Shown piece after piece: positions 8,673 through 17,391 of a stretch of 64,000 nucleotides of DNA. Source of the stretch: Deltaproteobacteria bacterium (lineage in GTDB: Bacteria > Myxococcota > Myxococcia > Myxococcales > 40CM-4-68-19); contig JANYKT010000102.1 in the NCBI GenBank assembly GCA_025358085.1, positions 1 through 64,000 of the forward strand. Direction: 5' to 3'. Below the pieces are notes generated by a model. The model was given only the letters and a program-made list of their open reading frames with translations, was not told where the DNA came from and ran no database searches. Position 1 is the first letter of the stretch; each line of letters starts with the position of its first letter. Made by a program: the position numbers and the translations under genes.

Positions 8673-9737
8673 GTGCGTACGCTTTACCAGCTTGCCCGCC
8701 CGCTGCTCTTTTCCCTCGAGGCAGAGCGCGCGCACTCGCTCGCGGGCGCCTGGCTGCGAGTCTCCGCGCGGCTGCGCCCGCGACCTGTGCTGCCGCCGTG
8801 GCCGTCTTTGCGCCAGACTGTTTTCGGGCTCGACTTTCCCTCTCCGGTGGGTCTCGCCGCGGGGATGGATAAAGGCGAGGTCGTCGCTCCCGCCTGGTTC
8901 GGACTGGGCTTCGGCTTTGTCGAGATCGGGTCCATCACCCCGCGCCCGCAGCCCGGCAATCCGCGGCCGCGGCTCTTTCGTTTGATTGAGCAGCGCGCGG
9001 TGATCAATCGAATGGGCTTCAATAACGCCGGTGCCGACGCGGTGGCTTCCCGGTTGCGCGCGCTACCCCGTCAGCCGGGGCCCATCGGTATCAATCTGGG
9101 CAAGAACAAGGACACTCCCAATGAGCGGGCCGCGGAGGACTACGTCTCGGCCTTTCGCACGCTCGCGCCCCTCGCCGATTACGCGGCCATCAATGTATCC
9201 AGTCCCAACACGCCGGGCTTGCGCGCGCTGCAGCAGGATCTCGGCGCACTTGTTCGCGCCGTCGCTGTCGAGCGCGACGCGCTGCCGCGCCGGATCCCAT
9301 TGCTGGTCAAGTTGTCTCCCGACGAGACCTCCATTGAAAGGATCGCCGCGGCTGCCGTCGAAGCCGGAGCCGACGGAATCATTGCGACCAATACGACTCT
9401 CGAGCGTTCGGACGTTGCTGGTCACCCGCGCGCGGGCGAGGCGGGCGGGCTCTCGGGCGCGCCGCTTCGCCTGGCCGCGCAGCGGGCCTGCGCCCGGCTG
9501 CATCTGGCATTGGGCCCTCGCGTGCCATTGATTGGAGTGGGCGGAATCTTTACCGCCGAGGATGCTTATGCACGCATTCGTGCCGGAGCTTCTTTGATTC
9601 AGCTCTATACAGCACTGATCTATGAAGGCCCCGGCGTTGCCCGCGCCGTCGCGTCCGGCCTCGCGCGCCTGCTGGAGCGCGACCAACTCACGCTCTCGCA
9701 GGCCATTGGACTCGACGCAAAGGAACTTGCCTTATGA
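8673..9737 (+). CDS. pyrD: Dihydroorotate dehydrogenase (quinone), class 2
   Basis: Oxidises dihydroorotate to orotate in pyrimidine synthesis and passes electrons to the quinone pool at the inner membrane. The N-terminal amphipathic segment (PLLFSLEAERAHSLAG), which docks class 2 enzymes on the membrane, is present. GLAAGMDKG, GFVEIGSITP, NRMGFNN, INLGKNKDTP and GVGGIFTAEDAYARI bind FMN and substrate, and the catalytic Ser lies in NVSSPNTPGLR. GTG start at 8673. Its stop overlaps the next start as ATGA. It diverges from hisZ across 146 bases in which no clear promoter was seen. Confidence 0.96.
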   Translation: MRTLYQLARPLLFSLEAERAHSLAGAWLRVSARLRPRPVLPPWPSLRQTVFGLDFPSPVGLAAGMDKGEVVAPAWFGLGFGFVEIGSITPRPQPGNPRPRLFRLIEQRAVINRMGFNNAGADAVASRLRALPRQPGPIGINLGKNKDTPNERAAEDYVSAFRTLAPLADYAAINVSSPNTPGLRALQQDLGALVRAVAVERDALPRRIPLLVKLSPDETSIERIAAAAVEAGADGIIATNTTLERSDVAGHPRAGEAGGLSGAPLRLAAQRACARLHLALGPRVPLIGVGGIFTAEDAYARIRAGASLIQLYTALIYEGPGVARAVASGLARLLERDQLTLSQAIGLDAKELAL

Positions 9738-9997
9738 GCCGCCATCTTTTCACCGTCGAAGACTCTTCCCCTCTCGCCGGCCAGGGCCTCGTCCTGCTCC
9801 CCGGTGTTCCTCCCGATATCCAGTTGGGCGGCGCGACCTCCGTGGAACTCAAGCTCCCCAACGGCGTCTGCGTGGTCGCCCGCGTCGCCGGCATGGCCCA
9901 TTTTGGCCGCAAGCCCGGCGCGCCAACTCCGCTCCTCATCGCCCGCAGCCCGCTCGACCTCGAAGTCCCCCGCGGCACCGAAGTCTGGACGGCCTGA
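9734..9997 (+). CDS. Small EF-Tu-domain-II-like protein coupled to pyrD
   Basis: An 87-residue protein overlapping pyrD by ATGA, so probably translated with it. The spacing of conserved residues (HLFTVED, GQGLVLLPGV, VELKLPNG, RVAGMAHF, then PLLIA and VPRGTEVW) resembles the second beta-barrel domain of translational GTPases, but no GTPase domain is attached. Such a barrel usually binds RNA or protein. The function is unknown and the fold is an inference by eye. No signal peptide or transmembrane segment. Confidence 0.7.
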   Translation: MSRHLFTVEDSSPLAGQGLVLLPGVPPDIQLGGATSVELKLPNGVCVVARVAGMAHFGRKPGAPTPLLIARSPLDLEVPRGTEVWTA

Positions 9998-10029
9998 GAC
10001 CAAAAAGTCTTGCTACGCGATGCGCCAAG

Positions 10030-10983
10030 TCAGGCGGGTTCGCCAGCGGGGATCGTCCCCGCGGCGGCGACAGGATTGGGCGCGCCGAGGGGGCCGAAGG
10101 CGGCGCGGAAGGCGAGCGATACCGTGATGGCGATGGCGAGTCCGGCGAAGAGGTCGAGTACATAGTGGTGATTGAGATAGACGGCGCTGAAGCAGACCAA
10201 CAACCAATACGCCAGCGCGACGATACGGAAGCGGCGGAGCTGGATTGAATAGACCAGCGCAAGGAATGGGTAGACGATGTGTAGTGAGGGAATGGCGCCG
10301 AAGACGTCGGCGCTCTTGCTGTAGAAGCCTTGCATGATGGGCATTCCCACCAGTTGATCAAAGCGAACGGTGCCGGCGGGGGAAGCGCGAACACTCAAAT
10401 CGAGGAGAAAGCCATGTTCAGCCACATACCAGGGCGGGGCGGCGGGATAGATGTAATAGAAACTGAAACCGACGAAGTTCGCGATGACGAAGACCCAGGC
10501 GAAGCGCTGGGCGCGGCGTTCCATGCCGTGGAATTGCATCCAGATGGCGAGCAGGATGGACTCGCCGACGAAGAAGAATGGCGTGTAGGAGAGGCCGCAG
10601 ACGAAGTCGAGCACGTTCGCGGTGTGCTTCTGCAGCCATTCATTCGGGGTCTGGCCGGCAATCCCGAAGAACCGCAAGTCGAAGTCGTACGGTTCGTGGA
10701 TGTGAATCAAAGGTGATCGGATGGCGTCGGCGTACCAGCGCATTGAATCGTAGACGCTGACCCAGAGGATGAAGGGCAGGCCAACCCGCGCGAGTTTGCG
10801 GGAACCGTCGCTGAAGAAGCCAAGGCCGAATGCCAGTCCGGCGGCGAGCAGGTGCTCGGGCCGAAGGTCGTGCGCGGCGAAGCGGGCGAGGAAAAGATAG
10901 ATCAGGCAAAGCAACGGCAACTCGCGCCGGTAGACGACGGGCGCGCGGCGATAGGCAGCGACCCGCTCAGATAGAGACAACAT
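10030..10983 (-). CDS. PAP2 / AUR1-like integral membrane phosphotransferase
   Basis: A 317-residue protein with about six hydrophobic helices. The lipid-phosphatase core is visible: YPAAPPWYV before a hydrophobic stretch, GAIPSLHIVYPFL with the Ser-His pair, and YLNHHYVLDLFAGL with the second catalytic His and Asp. The PSLH and HHYxxD pattern preceded by P-P-W-Y is that of the PAP2_3 group, which includes fungal inositol-phosphorylceramide synthase Aur1. It could move a phosphoinositol headgroup between lipids or remove a lipid phosphate at the outer face of the inner membrane. The ATG overlaps the stop of the MMPL gene by one base (TGATG); it is the last gene of the four-gene lipid cluster. 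Confidence 0.85.
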   Translation of the reverse strand: MLSLSERVAAYRRAPVVYRRELPLLCLIYLFLARFAAHDLRPEHLLAAGLAFGLGFFSDGSRKLARVGLPFILWVSVYDSMRWYADAIRSPLIHIHEPYDFDLRFFGIAGQTPNEWLQKHTANVLDFVCGLSYTPFFFVGESILLAIWMQFHGMERRAQRFAWVFVIANFVGFSFYYIYPAAPPWYVAEHGFLLDLSVRASPAGTVRFDQLVGMPIMQGFYSKSADVFGAIPSLHIVYPFLALVYSIQLRRFRIVALAYWLLVCFSAVYLNHHYVLDLFAGLAIAITVSLAFRAAFGPLGAPNPVAAAGTIPAGEPA

Positions 10984-13454
10984 CAGGCTCCCTGGTGCTG
11001 CGCGGTGTCCACCAGCACGGGGGCCTTCCGGTCGCGCAGGCTGAGGAGCGCGGGCAGAGCGAAGAGCGCCGCCGAGAGGCAGGTGACTTCGCCGAGTACG
11101 GCAGTGAGGCCGAAGCTCTGGATGGCCTGGTTGTCGGCGGCGATCAGCGTTGCGTAACCGATGATGGTGGTCAGAGAGCAGAGCGCCACCGCCCCGCCCG
11201 AGGTGCCGAGTGCGTCTTCGACGCTTCTCGTCTGCTTGTAGCGCTGGTAGAGATTGACCGCGTAATCGACGCCGATACCGAAGGTGATTGGCAAGACTGC
11301 GAAATTAACGAAGTTGAGCTTGAGAGACAAGAGGCTCATCAAACCGGCCATCCAGAGCATTCCGAGCGTCAACGAGCCGATGACCCAGGCTGCGTCGCGA
11401 AGTGAGCGCAACACCAACAAAGTCAGCAGGGACACCGCGAGAAAACTCAAGAGTGCCGTCAGGCCACCCTCGCTGGTGATGGCGCCGACGATATCAGTCG
11501 TGAGCACAATCTGGCCGGCGACACGCGCGCGCTTGTCGACCCTCCAGGAGGCCTCGCGCACGGCCCGCGAATGGGCGATTTGCGCCAGGCCATTGGCCGA
11601 ATCGGTCGACAAAGTCGGGAATACCAGGACGAGTCTTCCGCTGTGGCCGTCTTTTTCGAAGAACGGCTCGGTGAGGCGCGCGGGAATATCGGCAATGCCG
11701 ACCGGCGTCAGCTTGGTGCTCTGGCGCAGGCGGGCGATTTCGGGCGGCATCGCCGAGGGCTTCTGATCGAGAATGGCGAAGATTTCGCTCAAGAGCGCAA
11801 GCTTGCGCGGCTGATCAACCGGGAGGAGTTTCTGCAGACTCGTGACCGACTCGATGGTGCCCTGGGGGCCCTCGAACTCGCGTTCCTTGTCGACCGACGC
11901 AGCCACGGCTTCCGCGCTCTCGGCCGAGTCGGTGAGCACCACGGTGGGCGTCTGGTAGCTCTGCAAGACTGCGTCGACGTGCTTGTCCCAGTAGCCGGCG
12001 CCGCTGTCGATTCCCGAGCGGCTCCCGAGCTTGCGAAAGTCATATTGAATGGGATCTTCGAGGAATCGCACCATGGCAAAGCCCGAGCCGACGGCGAGCA
12101 CCGCGGTCAAGGCCACGGCCCACGCCGGCCGCCGGACGACCAGCGCTGCGAAGCGCCCGGCGATCCAGCCAACCGCCGCGGGGTGTTTGCGGGTGGAGAG
12201 TTCGTGGAAGGGCCAGAGTCGCTCGACCAGCACGATGAGCGCAGGCATCAACGAATAGGTGGAAAGCCAGCAGAACAGCATTCCAAAGAAGCCCATGAAG
12301 GCGAATTGATTGAACCCGCGGAAGCTGACGAATCCCAGGGACCCATAGCTCGCGGCCGCTGCGGCGCTGGCGACGAAGGTGCCTGTCCAGGTCCCGCGCA
12401 ATGCGAGCGGAAGAGCGTCGGGCAGCGCCTTGCCGCGGCGCCGCTCCTCCAGATAGCGCGCCAACAAGATGATACCGGCGTTGATTCCATTGCCAACGAT
12501 GATGCTGCCGAGAAAAGCGGTATTGGGATTCAGATAGTGAATGACCGCGCGCGAGAGAGCGAAAGTCAGCGAGACTCCGGTAAAAAGCGGCAATACCAGC
12601 AAGGGCAGGGCGCGCAGGGTCTGGTAGTACAGCACCAGCGCGAGGCCGACCGCCAGCAGCACCAGCACGCCTGTGATCTGCAGGTCCCTGACCAATGCCT
12701 CCTGCGCCTCGATGACGCTGCGGATCTCCCCGCCGTAGCCGACCTTGATATGGCCGCCATACTTCGATGGATCGACCTCCCGCACCACCTGCTCGACCGC
12801 GCGGAAGATGATTTGATCGTCGTCGAGGCTGACCGCGGCGCCTGGGGGAAAGACGGAAACCACCAACGTGTGGCCGCCTTCGCCGGCGAGGTAGCCGTCC
12901 GGGTATCGGTCGATCCGCGCAAAGGCCCCGCGCAGCCGAGCGAGCGCGGCATCGGTGCTTGCGGAACTCTTTGCCTGCCCGGTGGCGGCGTGGTCGTCGT
13001 CGAGATCCACCAGGAGCGGATTGACGCGGGCGACCTGCGCTTTCAATGAGTCCCGGATTTGAAGCAGGTCCTTTGTGTCGGCGAAGAGCGCACCGTGCGA
13101 CTCGAAGAAGGCGCGCTCGGCGTCCACGCGCCAGAAGATGCGAGCCACCGTAGAGGGCGGGAGCTGCTGGAGCTTCGCCACCAGCGCGTCGACGAAGCGT
13201 TCGCCGGATTTGAGGTCATCGGTGCGCACCACGATGGCAAGCGACGAGAAGCCGCCAACGCGCTTCTCCAGCTCTTCGAGTCCGACCGCGGCCGGCGCGC
13301 CGTGCGGCAGGAGTTCGCGCAGATCGGTGCGCAGGTCTCCGTAGAGCCGCGCTGTCGCGGGCACGCAGAGGCCGAACGCGAGCAGTCCCGCGATGGCGAT
13401 GGTTCCCGGCCTGCGCATTGAAAGCAAGGTCCAGCGATTCCAGAACGCGTTCAC
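10983..13454 (-). CDS. MMPL/RND-family lipid exporter
   Basis: An 823-residue RND-superfamily protein with the classic duplicated plan. There is one N-terminal transmembrane helix, a large periplasmic loop, a block of helices around residues 255-430, a second periplasmic loop and a final helix block. GVDYAVNLYQRYKQTRS and VGNGINAGIILLARYLEERR are the two copies of the RND motif after helix 4 of each half. It resembles hopanoid-type (HpnN) and MmpL lipid transporters more than drug pumps, and no periplasmic adaptor gene lies beside it. It sits between the aminotransferase and the PAP2 gene, so export of the lipid made by this cluster is a reasonable inference. Confidence 0.85.
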   Translation of the reverse strand: MNAFWNRWTLLSMRRPGTIAIAGLLAFGLCVPATARLYGDLRTDLRELLPHGAPAAVGLEELEKRVGGFSSLAIVVRTDDLKSGERFVDALVAKLQQLPPSTVARIFWRVDAERAFFESHGALFADTKDLLQIRDSLKAQVARVNPLLVDLDDDHAATGQAKSSASTDAALARLRGAFARIDRYPDGYLAGEGGHTLVVSVFPPGAAVSLDDDQIIFRAVEQVVREVDPSKYGGHIKVGYGGEIRSVIEAQEALVRDLQITGVLVLLAVGLALVLYYQTLRALPLLVLPLFTGVSLTFALSRAVIHYLNPNTAFLGSIIVGNGINAGIILLARYLEERRRGKALPDALPLALRGTWTGTFVASAAAAASYGSLGFVSFRGFNQFAFMGFFGMLFCWLSTYSLMPALIVLVERLWPFHELSTRKHPAAVGWIAGRFAALVVRRPAWAVALTAVLAVGSGFAMVRFLEDPIQYDFRKLGSRSGIDSGAGYWDKHVDAVLQSYQTPTVVLTDSAESAEAVAASVDKEREFEGPQGTIESVTSLQKLLPVDQPRKLALLSEIFAILDQKPSAMPPEIARLRQSTKLTPVGIADIPARLTEPFFEKDGHSGRLVLVFPTLSTDSANGLAQIAHSRAVREASWRVDKRARVAGQIVLTTDIVGAITSEGGLTALLSFLAVSLLTLLVLRSLRDAAWVIGSLTLGMLWMAGLMSLLSLKLNFVNFAVLPITFGIGVDYAVNLYQRYKQTRSVEDALGTSGGAVALCSLTTIIGYATLIAADNQAIQSFGLTAVLGEVTCLSAALFALPALLSLRDRKAPVLVDTAQHQGA

Positions 13455-13463
13455 TAGGGGCCT

Positions 13464-14804
13464 TTAGGCCGCGCCGTGGCGGCGGGCGACGGCGGCGATG
13501 GATTCGCGCAGGAGCGAGAGGCCCGACAGCGCCGTGTCGCGATCGATGGTGAGCGCCGGCTGCAAGCGGATGGCGTGCGTGTAGCTCATGGCCAAAAGAC
13601 CGCGTTGCAAGCCGTCCTGGAAGATCTCGTCGCAGATCTTCTTTGCCAGCGGCTCCTTGGTCTTCCGGTCGGAGACCAGCTCGACCGCGAGGAAGAGTCC
13701 TTCGCCGCGGACGTCACCGACCCAGCGCAGCTGATCCGGCCAGGTGCGCAGCTCGGCCAGCATCGCGGCCCCCACCTCGAGCACGTTCTGCAGGACGTTC
13801 TCGTTTTGCAGGATGCGCAGGGACGCCAGCGCCGCCGTGGCGGCCAGCGGATTGCCGCCATAGGAGGACGAGGATCCGCTTGGGTTGGACCACGGTTTCG
13901 CCTGCGCAATTTCTTTGCGCGCGACCACGCCGCTGATAGGGAAGCCGCCGCCGAAGGCCTTGCCGAGCGTGATGATGTCCGGCGTGACGTCACTGCGCTC
14001 GCTCGCAAACCAGCGGCCGGTGCGGCCGAAGCCGGTAATCATCTCGTCGGCGATGAAGAGCGCGCCGTGGTCGTGAGCCATCTCGGCCATGGCCTTCATG
14101 AAGTCGGGCGGGGGAATGACGTTGCCGGCGGTCCCTTGCAGCGGCTCCATGATCACCGCCGCGAGGGAGCCCGTGGTGGCATGCTTGAGCTGGTCGCGCG
14201 CAAGGTCTGCGCAGGCGAGGCCGCAATGGGTCGGCTCAAGCTTGAGCGGGCACCGGTAGCAGTTGGCGAACGGCAGGACATGGCCGCCCGCGGGGAGCGG
14301 GCCATAGGACTTCGCATTGCCGGCGCCGTTGACCGCGAGGGTACCGAGCGTCTTGCCGTGGAAGCCTCCCCAGAAACCCGCGACCTCATGGTGGCCGGTT
14401 GCATTCTTGGCCAGGCGGAGAGCGCTTTCCACCGCTTCGGCGCCGCTCGAGTAGAGCTGGACGCGGTCGACGCCCTTCGGCGTGAGCCTGGCCACCTCAT
14501 TGATCAACTCCGCGCGGGGCGCGCTGGTGAAGGAGCCGACGGAAACCTTATCGAGCTGCGCGTGCATGGCCTTGCGATACTCAGGGTGCGAATGGCCCAG
14601 GGCGTTGACGCCGATGCCGCCAATGAGATCGACGAAGCGGTTGCCGTCGACGTCCTCGATGACGCTGCCTTCCGCGCGCTCCACCGCGATACCGCTCGAG
14701 AGCGCGAAGCCCTGCATCCCGGGCGCAAGGTGCTGTTGCTCGTGGCGCACCAGCGCCTGCGATTTGGGGCCGGGGATGGCGGTCTGGATGTGCGGAGCTT
14801 TCAC
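13464..14804 (-). CDS. Class III PLP-dependent aminotransferase
   Basis: Fold-type I aminotransferase of 446 residues in the 4-aminobutyrate/acetylornithine/racemase group. SSGAEAVESALRLAK binds the cofactor phosphate, DEMITGFGRTG holds the ring-contacting Asp, and TLGKAFGGGFP has the Schiff-base Lys282. A four-Cys segment (NCYRCPLKLEPTHCGLACAD, residues 181-200) is seen in some archaeal and bacterial members of this group. GTG start at 14804. The amine acceptor is unknown. Its place between a CDP-alcohol phosphatidyltransferase fusion and a lipid exporter suggests an amino group on a lipid precursor rather than GABA catabolism, but that is inference. Confidence 0.85.
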   Translation of the reverse strand: MKAPHIQTAIPGPKSQALVRHEQQHLAPGMQGFALSSGIAVERAEGSVIEDVDGNRFVDLIGGIGVNALGHSHPEYRKAMHAQLDKVSVGSFTSAPRAELINEVARLTPKGVDRVQLYSSGAEAVESALRLAKNATGHHEVAGFWGGFHGKTLGTLAVNGAGNAKSYGPLPAGGHVLPFANCYRCPLKLEPTHCGLACADLARDQLKHATTGSLAAVIMEPLQGTAGNVIPPPDFMKAMAEMAHDHGALFIADEMITGFGRTGRWFASERSDVTPDIITLGKAFGGGFPISGVVARKEIAQAKPWSNPSGSSSSYGGNPLAATAALASLRILQNENVLQNVLEVGAAMLAELRTWPDQLRWVGDVRGEGLFLAVELVSDRKTKEPLAKKICDEIFQDGLQRGLLAMSYTHAIRLQPALTIDRDTALSGLSLLRESIAAVARRHGAA

Positions 14805-14890
14805 TCTGGAATGACCTCTCTCTGCTGGCTATGATTCCGGACCGCGGGATTCGTCGCGCGGGCACCGTCGAACGCAAAAACTAAAGCTTT

Positions 14891-17263
14891 TTAGAAAGCG
14901 GGCAGGGAGGCAGGCTTGTTCGCATAAGCGAACTCGCTGAGAGCCTGGCCGCTGCGCTCTTCCGTTTTCTGGCCGGGGCGCTCGATCTTCAGCGAGTAGT
15001 GGTCTTCATACGTGTAGGTCATCGGCGCGGCGACGGTGCTGACCAGGAGGCGCGAGAGGGGGCCCATCTCGCTGAGTACGTCCTGCTTGTACAGCAGCCT
15101 TTTCGCGTCGATGCGGGCGGTCAGCGTCTCGCCCTGCGAGCCCCTCGCAACCACCACGATGCCCTGCGGCACGTCGTACTCGAAGTGGCCGCCGACCTCG
15201 TGGCGCGGGCTTTCGAAGGCGAGCTTCACGTCGGTGGAGCGCACCTCGGTGTGGCCGTCTTTGGAAGTATAGAGCCAGCCCTGCGGGGGGAGCCGCGAGC
15301 CCACTGGGGGAAAGAGCACCGCGAGAGCGGCGGTGGTTCCCGCATGGTCGTCGAACGCTTCCATCTTGAACCAGAGCGAGGCGCTCTTGTAAGCCGGCAT
15401 GGTCGAGTAAGACGTGTCGGCGTAGCAAAAGCCTTTCATGCGCTTGGAGCCCTGGGTCACGCTCCACATGGTGCCGTCGAAGCGCGAGCGCAGCGCGAAG
15501 ATGGTCTGGTCGAAGACCGCGTGCCCTCCGGCGTCGAAGACAACCCGGCCGCCGCCCGGACGGACTGCTTGCGTTTCCGGCAGCACTGTTGCGTCCACCA
15601 CCAGCTTCTTGCCGGCGAAATGCACATGGTGGCTGGCATCGGGACCCATGGTAAGGCGCGAGCCGCCCATCTCGATCGCTCCCTCGGGGATGACGCTCCA
15701 CTGGCCCGATTCGAAGGTGTCCGAGTCTTCGGTGCTCTTGCCGTCGGCGCTGACCACCACCGCGCGGACAGCAGCCTTGCCGTGTCCAGCGAGACCAGCG
15801 TTGGAGACGAGGAACTGGACGCGCGCGAATGAGCCGTCCTCGCCGGAGAAGAGAAATGAGTAGCTCTCGGAGTAGTACGCCTCGGGCCGGAGCTTGGGCA
15901 GAAAGCTCGTCTGCGTGACGTTGCCGTCGTCGGGGGCGGCGACACTGAAACCGTGGACCTGCTCGGCGGCGAAGGGGTCACCGTAGGACACGAAGAGGAC
16001 CGCCATGGCTGCGAGACCGGACGCAACGGCACCGAAGATGGCGAGGCCTGGGCGCGGCTTTCCGGTCTGCTCGCTAAAGACGAAGATGCGGTGCAGCGGC
16101 AGGTTCCAGCCCAGCGAGACCACGACCCCGACCAGCGGGGCGGCGGCGAGCGCATTCCAGCGCAGGCCTTCGGTCAAGAGAATGACGCCGACCGTGTTGA
16201 GGAGCAGCGAGGTCAGCGAAATGGCGGCGTAACGCGGCAGCTCCACCCAGAGCGAGTTTTCGCGCGTCTTGAAAGTCCACAGCTTGTTGACGGTAAAGTT
16301 GGTGGCGGCGCCGATCAGCGCGCCCAGCGCTCGCGCGGTGCCGGTGTAGATCCCGATCACCTCCAGCAAGATCGCGAAGGTGCCGTAGTCGATGACGGTG
16401 GCGATGGCCGAGGCGACCCAAGCTCGCTGGAACCACCCCGAAAGCTCCTCCTCGCGAGTGGCTGGCGCCGTCTGGACAGGCAGCGGATCGCGCTTGCGAA
16501 GCTCGGCGTGGATGAAGATGAAGCGCCGCAGCGCCGTCACATTGGCCATGACGGCGATCAGGCCGAGCGCAACCAGTAACAGGTGGAACAGGGGGTGTAA
16601 CGATCCCGGTTCGTACCAGCTGGCGAGCGAAGGTGCGAAGACGCCGGCGATGCCGATGTAGACAGCGCGCTCGCCGCGGTTCATGGAGCCCATCCGGGCG
16701 TCGATGCCGCTGATTTCTCCCTTGGCGCGGGCGTACGAGACGAGCAGGGCGCCGCCCAGGGACAAGAGCGCCATCCAGAAGCCGGGCGGAAAGTCGCGAT
16801 AATAAGCGGCGATACCAGCGAAAGTAGCGACCTCGGCGTAGCGGTCGACCGCGGCATCGAAGAGTTCGCCTGCATCGGACGAGATGCCGCGCGCGCGTGC
16901 CACCATGCCGTCGAGCGCGTCGAGGATTGCGCACACAAGGACGCCGGCCCCGCCCAGTGCTGGCTTGCCCAGCGCAAAAGCGACCGCTCCCGCGAACGCC
17001 GCCAGGAGAGAAGCCACCGTCAACTGATTGGGAGTGATGCTCGTTCTGAGGAGAGCAGCCTCGACGGGGTCGAAGCACCAGTAGGCGAATTCAATGAGCA
17101 CCCGGCTCATGAAGATGCTTCCCGGCTCCTTCTTGGCGCGCGCGGACTCGTACCGCCCATAAAGGCGAACGCGGACGGCATAGCCCACGAGCAGGCAGGC
17201 GAAGGAAGCAGTGATCGGTAGAAGCAGCAGGGTCTCTCCTCTCTCTGCTACGGTCACGCTCAC
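14891..17263 (-). CDS. Fusion of CDP-alcohol phosphatidyltransferase, GtrA-like domain and Svf1-like lipid-binding domain
   Basis: A 790-residue protein in three parts. Residues ~50-250 are a membrane CDP-alcohol phosphatidyltransferase with the full metal motif (Asp115, Asp118-Gly119, Ala122-Arg123, Gly132, Asp136, Asp140). The later MGSMNRGERAVY segment recalls phosphatidylinositol-phosphate synthases. Residues ~280-400 are a GtrA-like four-helix membrane domain with NFTVNKLWTF. After one more hydrophobic helix (~405-426), the last ~360 residues are soluble, beta-rich and probably periplasmic. SFARVQFLVSNAG, SASLWFKMEAF and DVLSEMGPLSRLLVSTV recall Svf1, the yeast ceramide-binding survival factor, and the wider lipocalin-like CrtC/AttH clan. 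GTG start at 17263; a later ATG at 17110 would drop the first helix. It is the first gene of the cluster. Confidence 0.8.
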   Translation of the reverse strand: MSVTVAERGETLLLLPITASFACLLVGYAVRVRLYGRYESARAKKEPGSIFMSRVLIEFAYWCFDPVEAALLRTSITPNQLTVASLLAAFAGAVAFALGKPALGGAGVLVCAILDALDGMVARARGISSDAGELFDAAVDRYAEVATFAGIAAYYRDFPPGFWMALLSLGGALLVSYARAKGEISGIDARMGSMNRGERAVYIGIAGVFAPSLASWYEPGSLHPLFHLLLVALGLIAVMANVTALRRFIFIHAELRKRDPLPVQTAPATREEELSGWFQRAWVASAIATVIDYGTFAILLEVIGIYTGTARALGALIGAATNFTVNKLWTFKTRENSLWVELPRYAAISLTSLLLNTVGVILLTEGLRWNALAAAPLVGVVVSLGWNLPLHRIFVFSEQTGKPRPGLAIFGAVASGLAAMAVLFVSYGDPFAAEQVHGFSVAAPDDGNVTQTSFLPKLRPEAYYSESYSFLFSGEDGSFARVQFLVSNAGLAGHGKAAVRAVVVSADGKSTEDSDTFESGQWSVIPEGAIEMGGSRLTMGPDASHHVHFAGKKLVVDATVLPETQAVRPGGGRVVFDAGGHAVFDQTIFALRSRFDGTMWSVTQGSKRMKGFCYADTSYSTMPAYKSASLWFKMEAFDDHAGTTAALAVLFPPVGSRLPPQGWLYTSKDGHTEVRSTDVKLAFESPRHEVGGHFEYDVPQGIVVVARGSQGETLTARIDAKRLLYKQDVLSEMGPLSRLLVSTVAAPMTYTYEDHYSLKIERPGQKTEERSGQALSEFAYANKPASLPAF

Positions 17264-17391
17264 GAATTGGATCGGTCCGCAATTCCATTGCTGACAAGGG
17301 CTTGGCTCACCGTTCGGCGCTCAACTACCCCCAGATGAGCGGGTTTGCAATCGGCTTGCCAATTGTCTGATGCACGATGGCCGCAGTCGGA

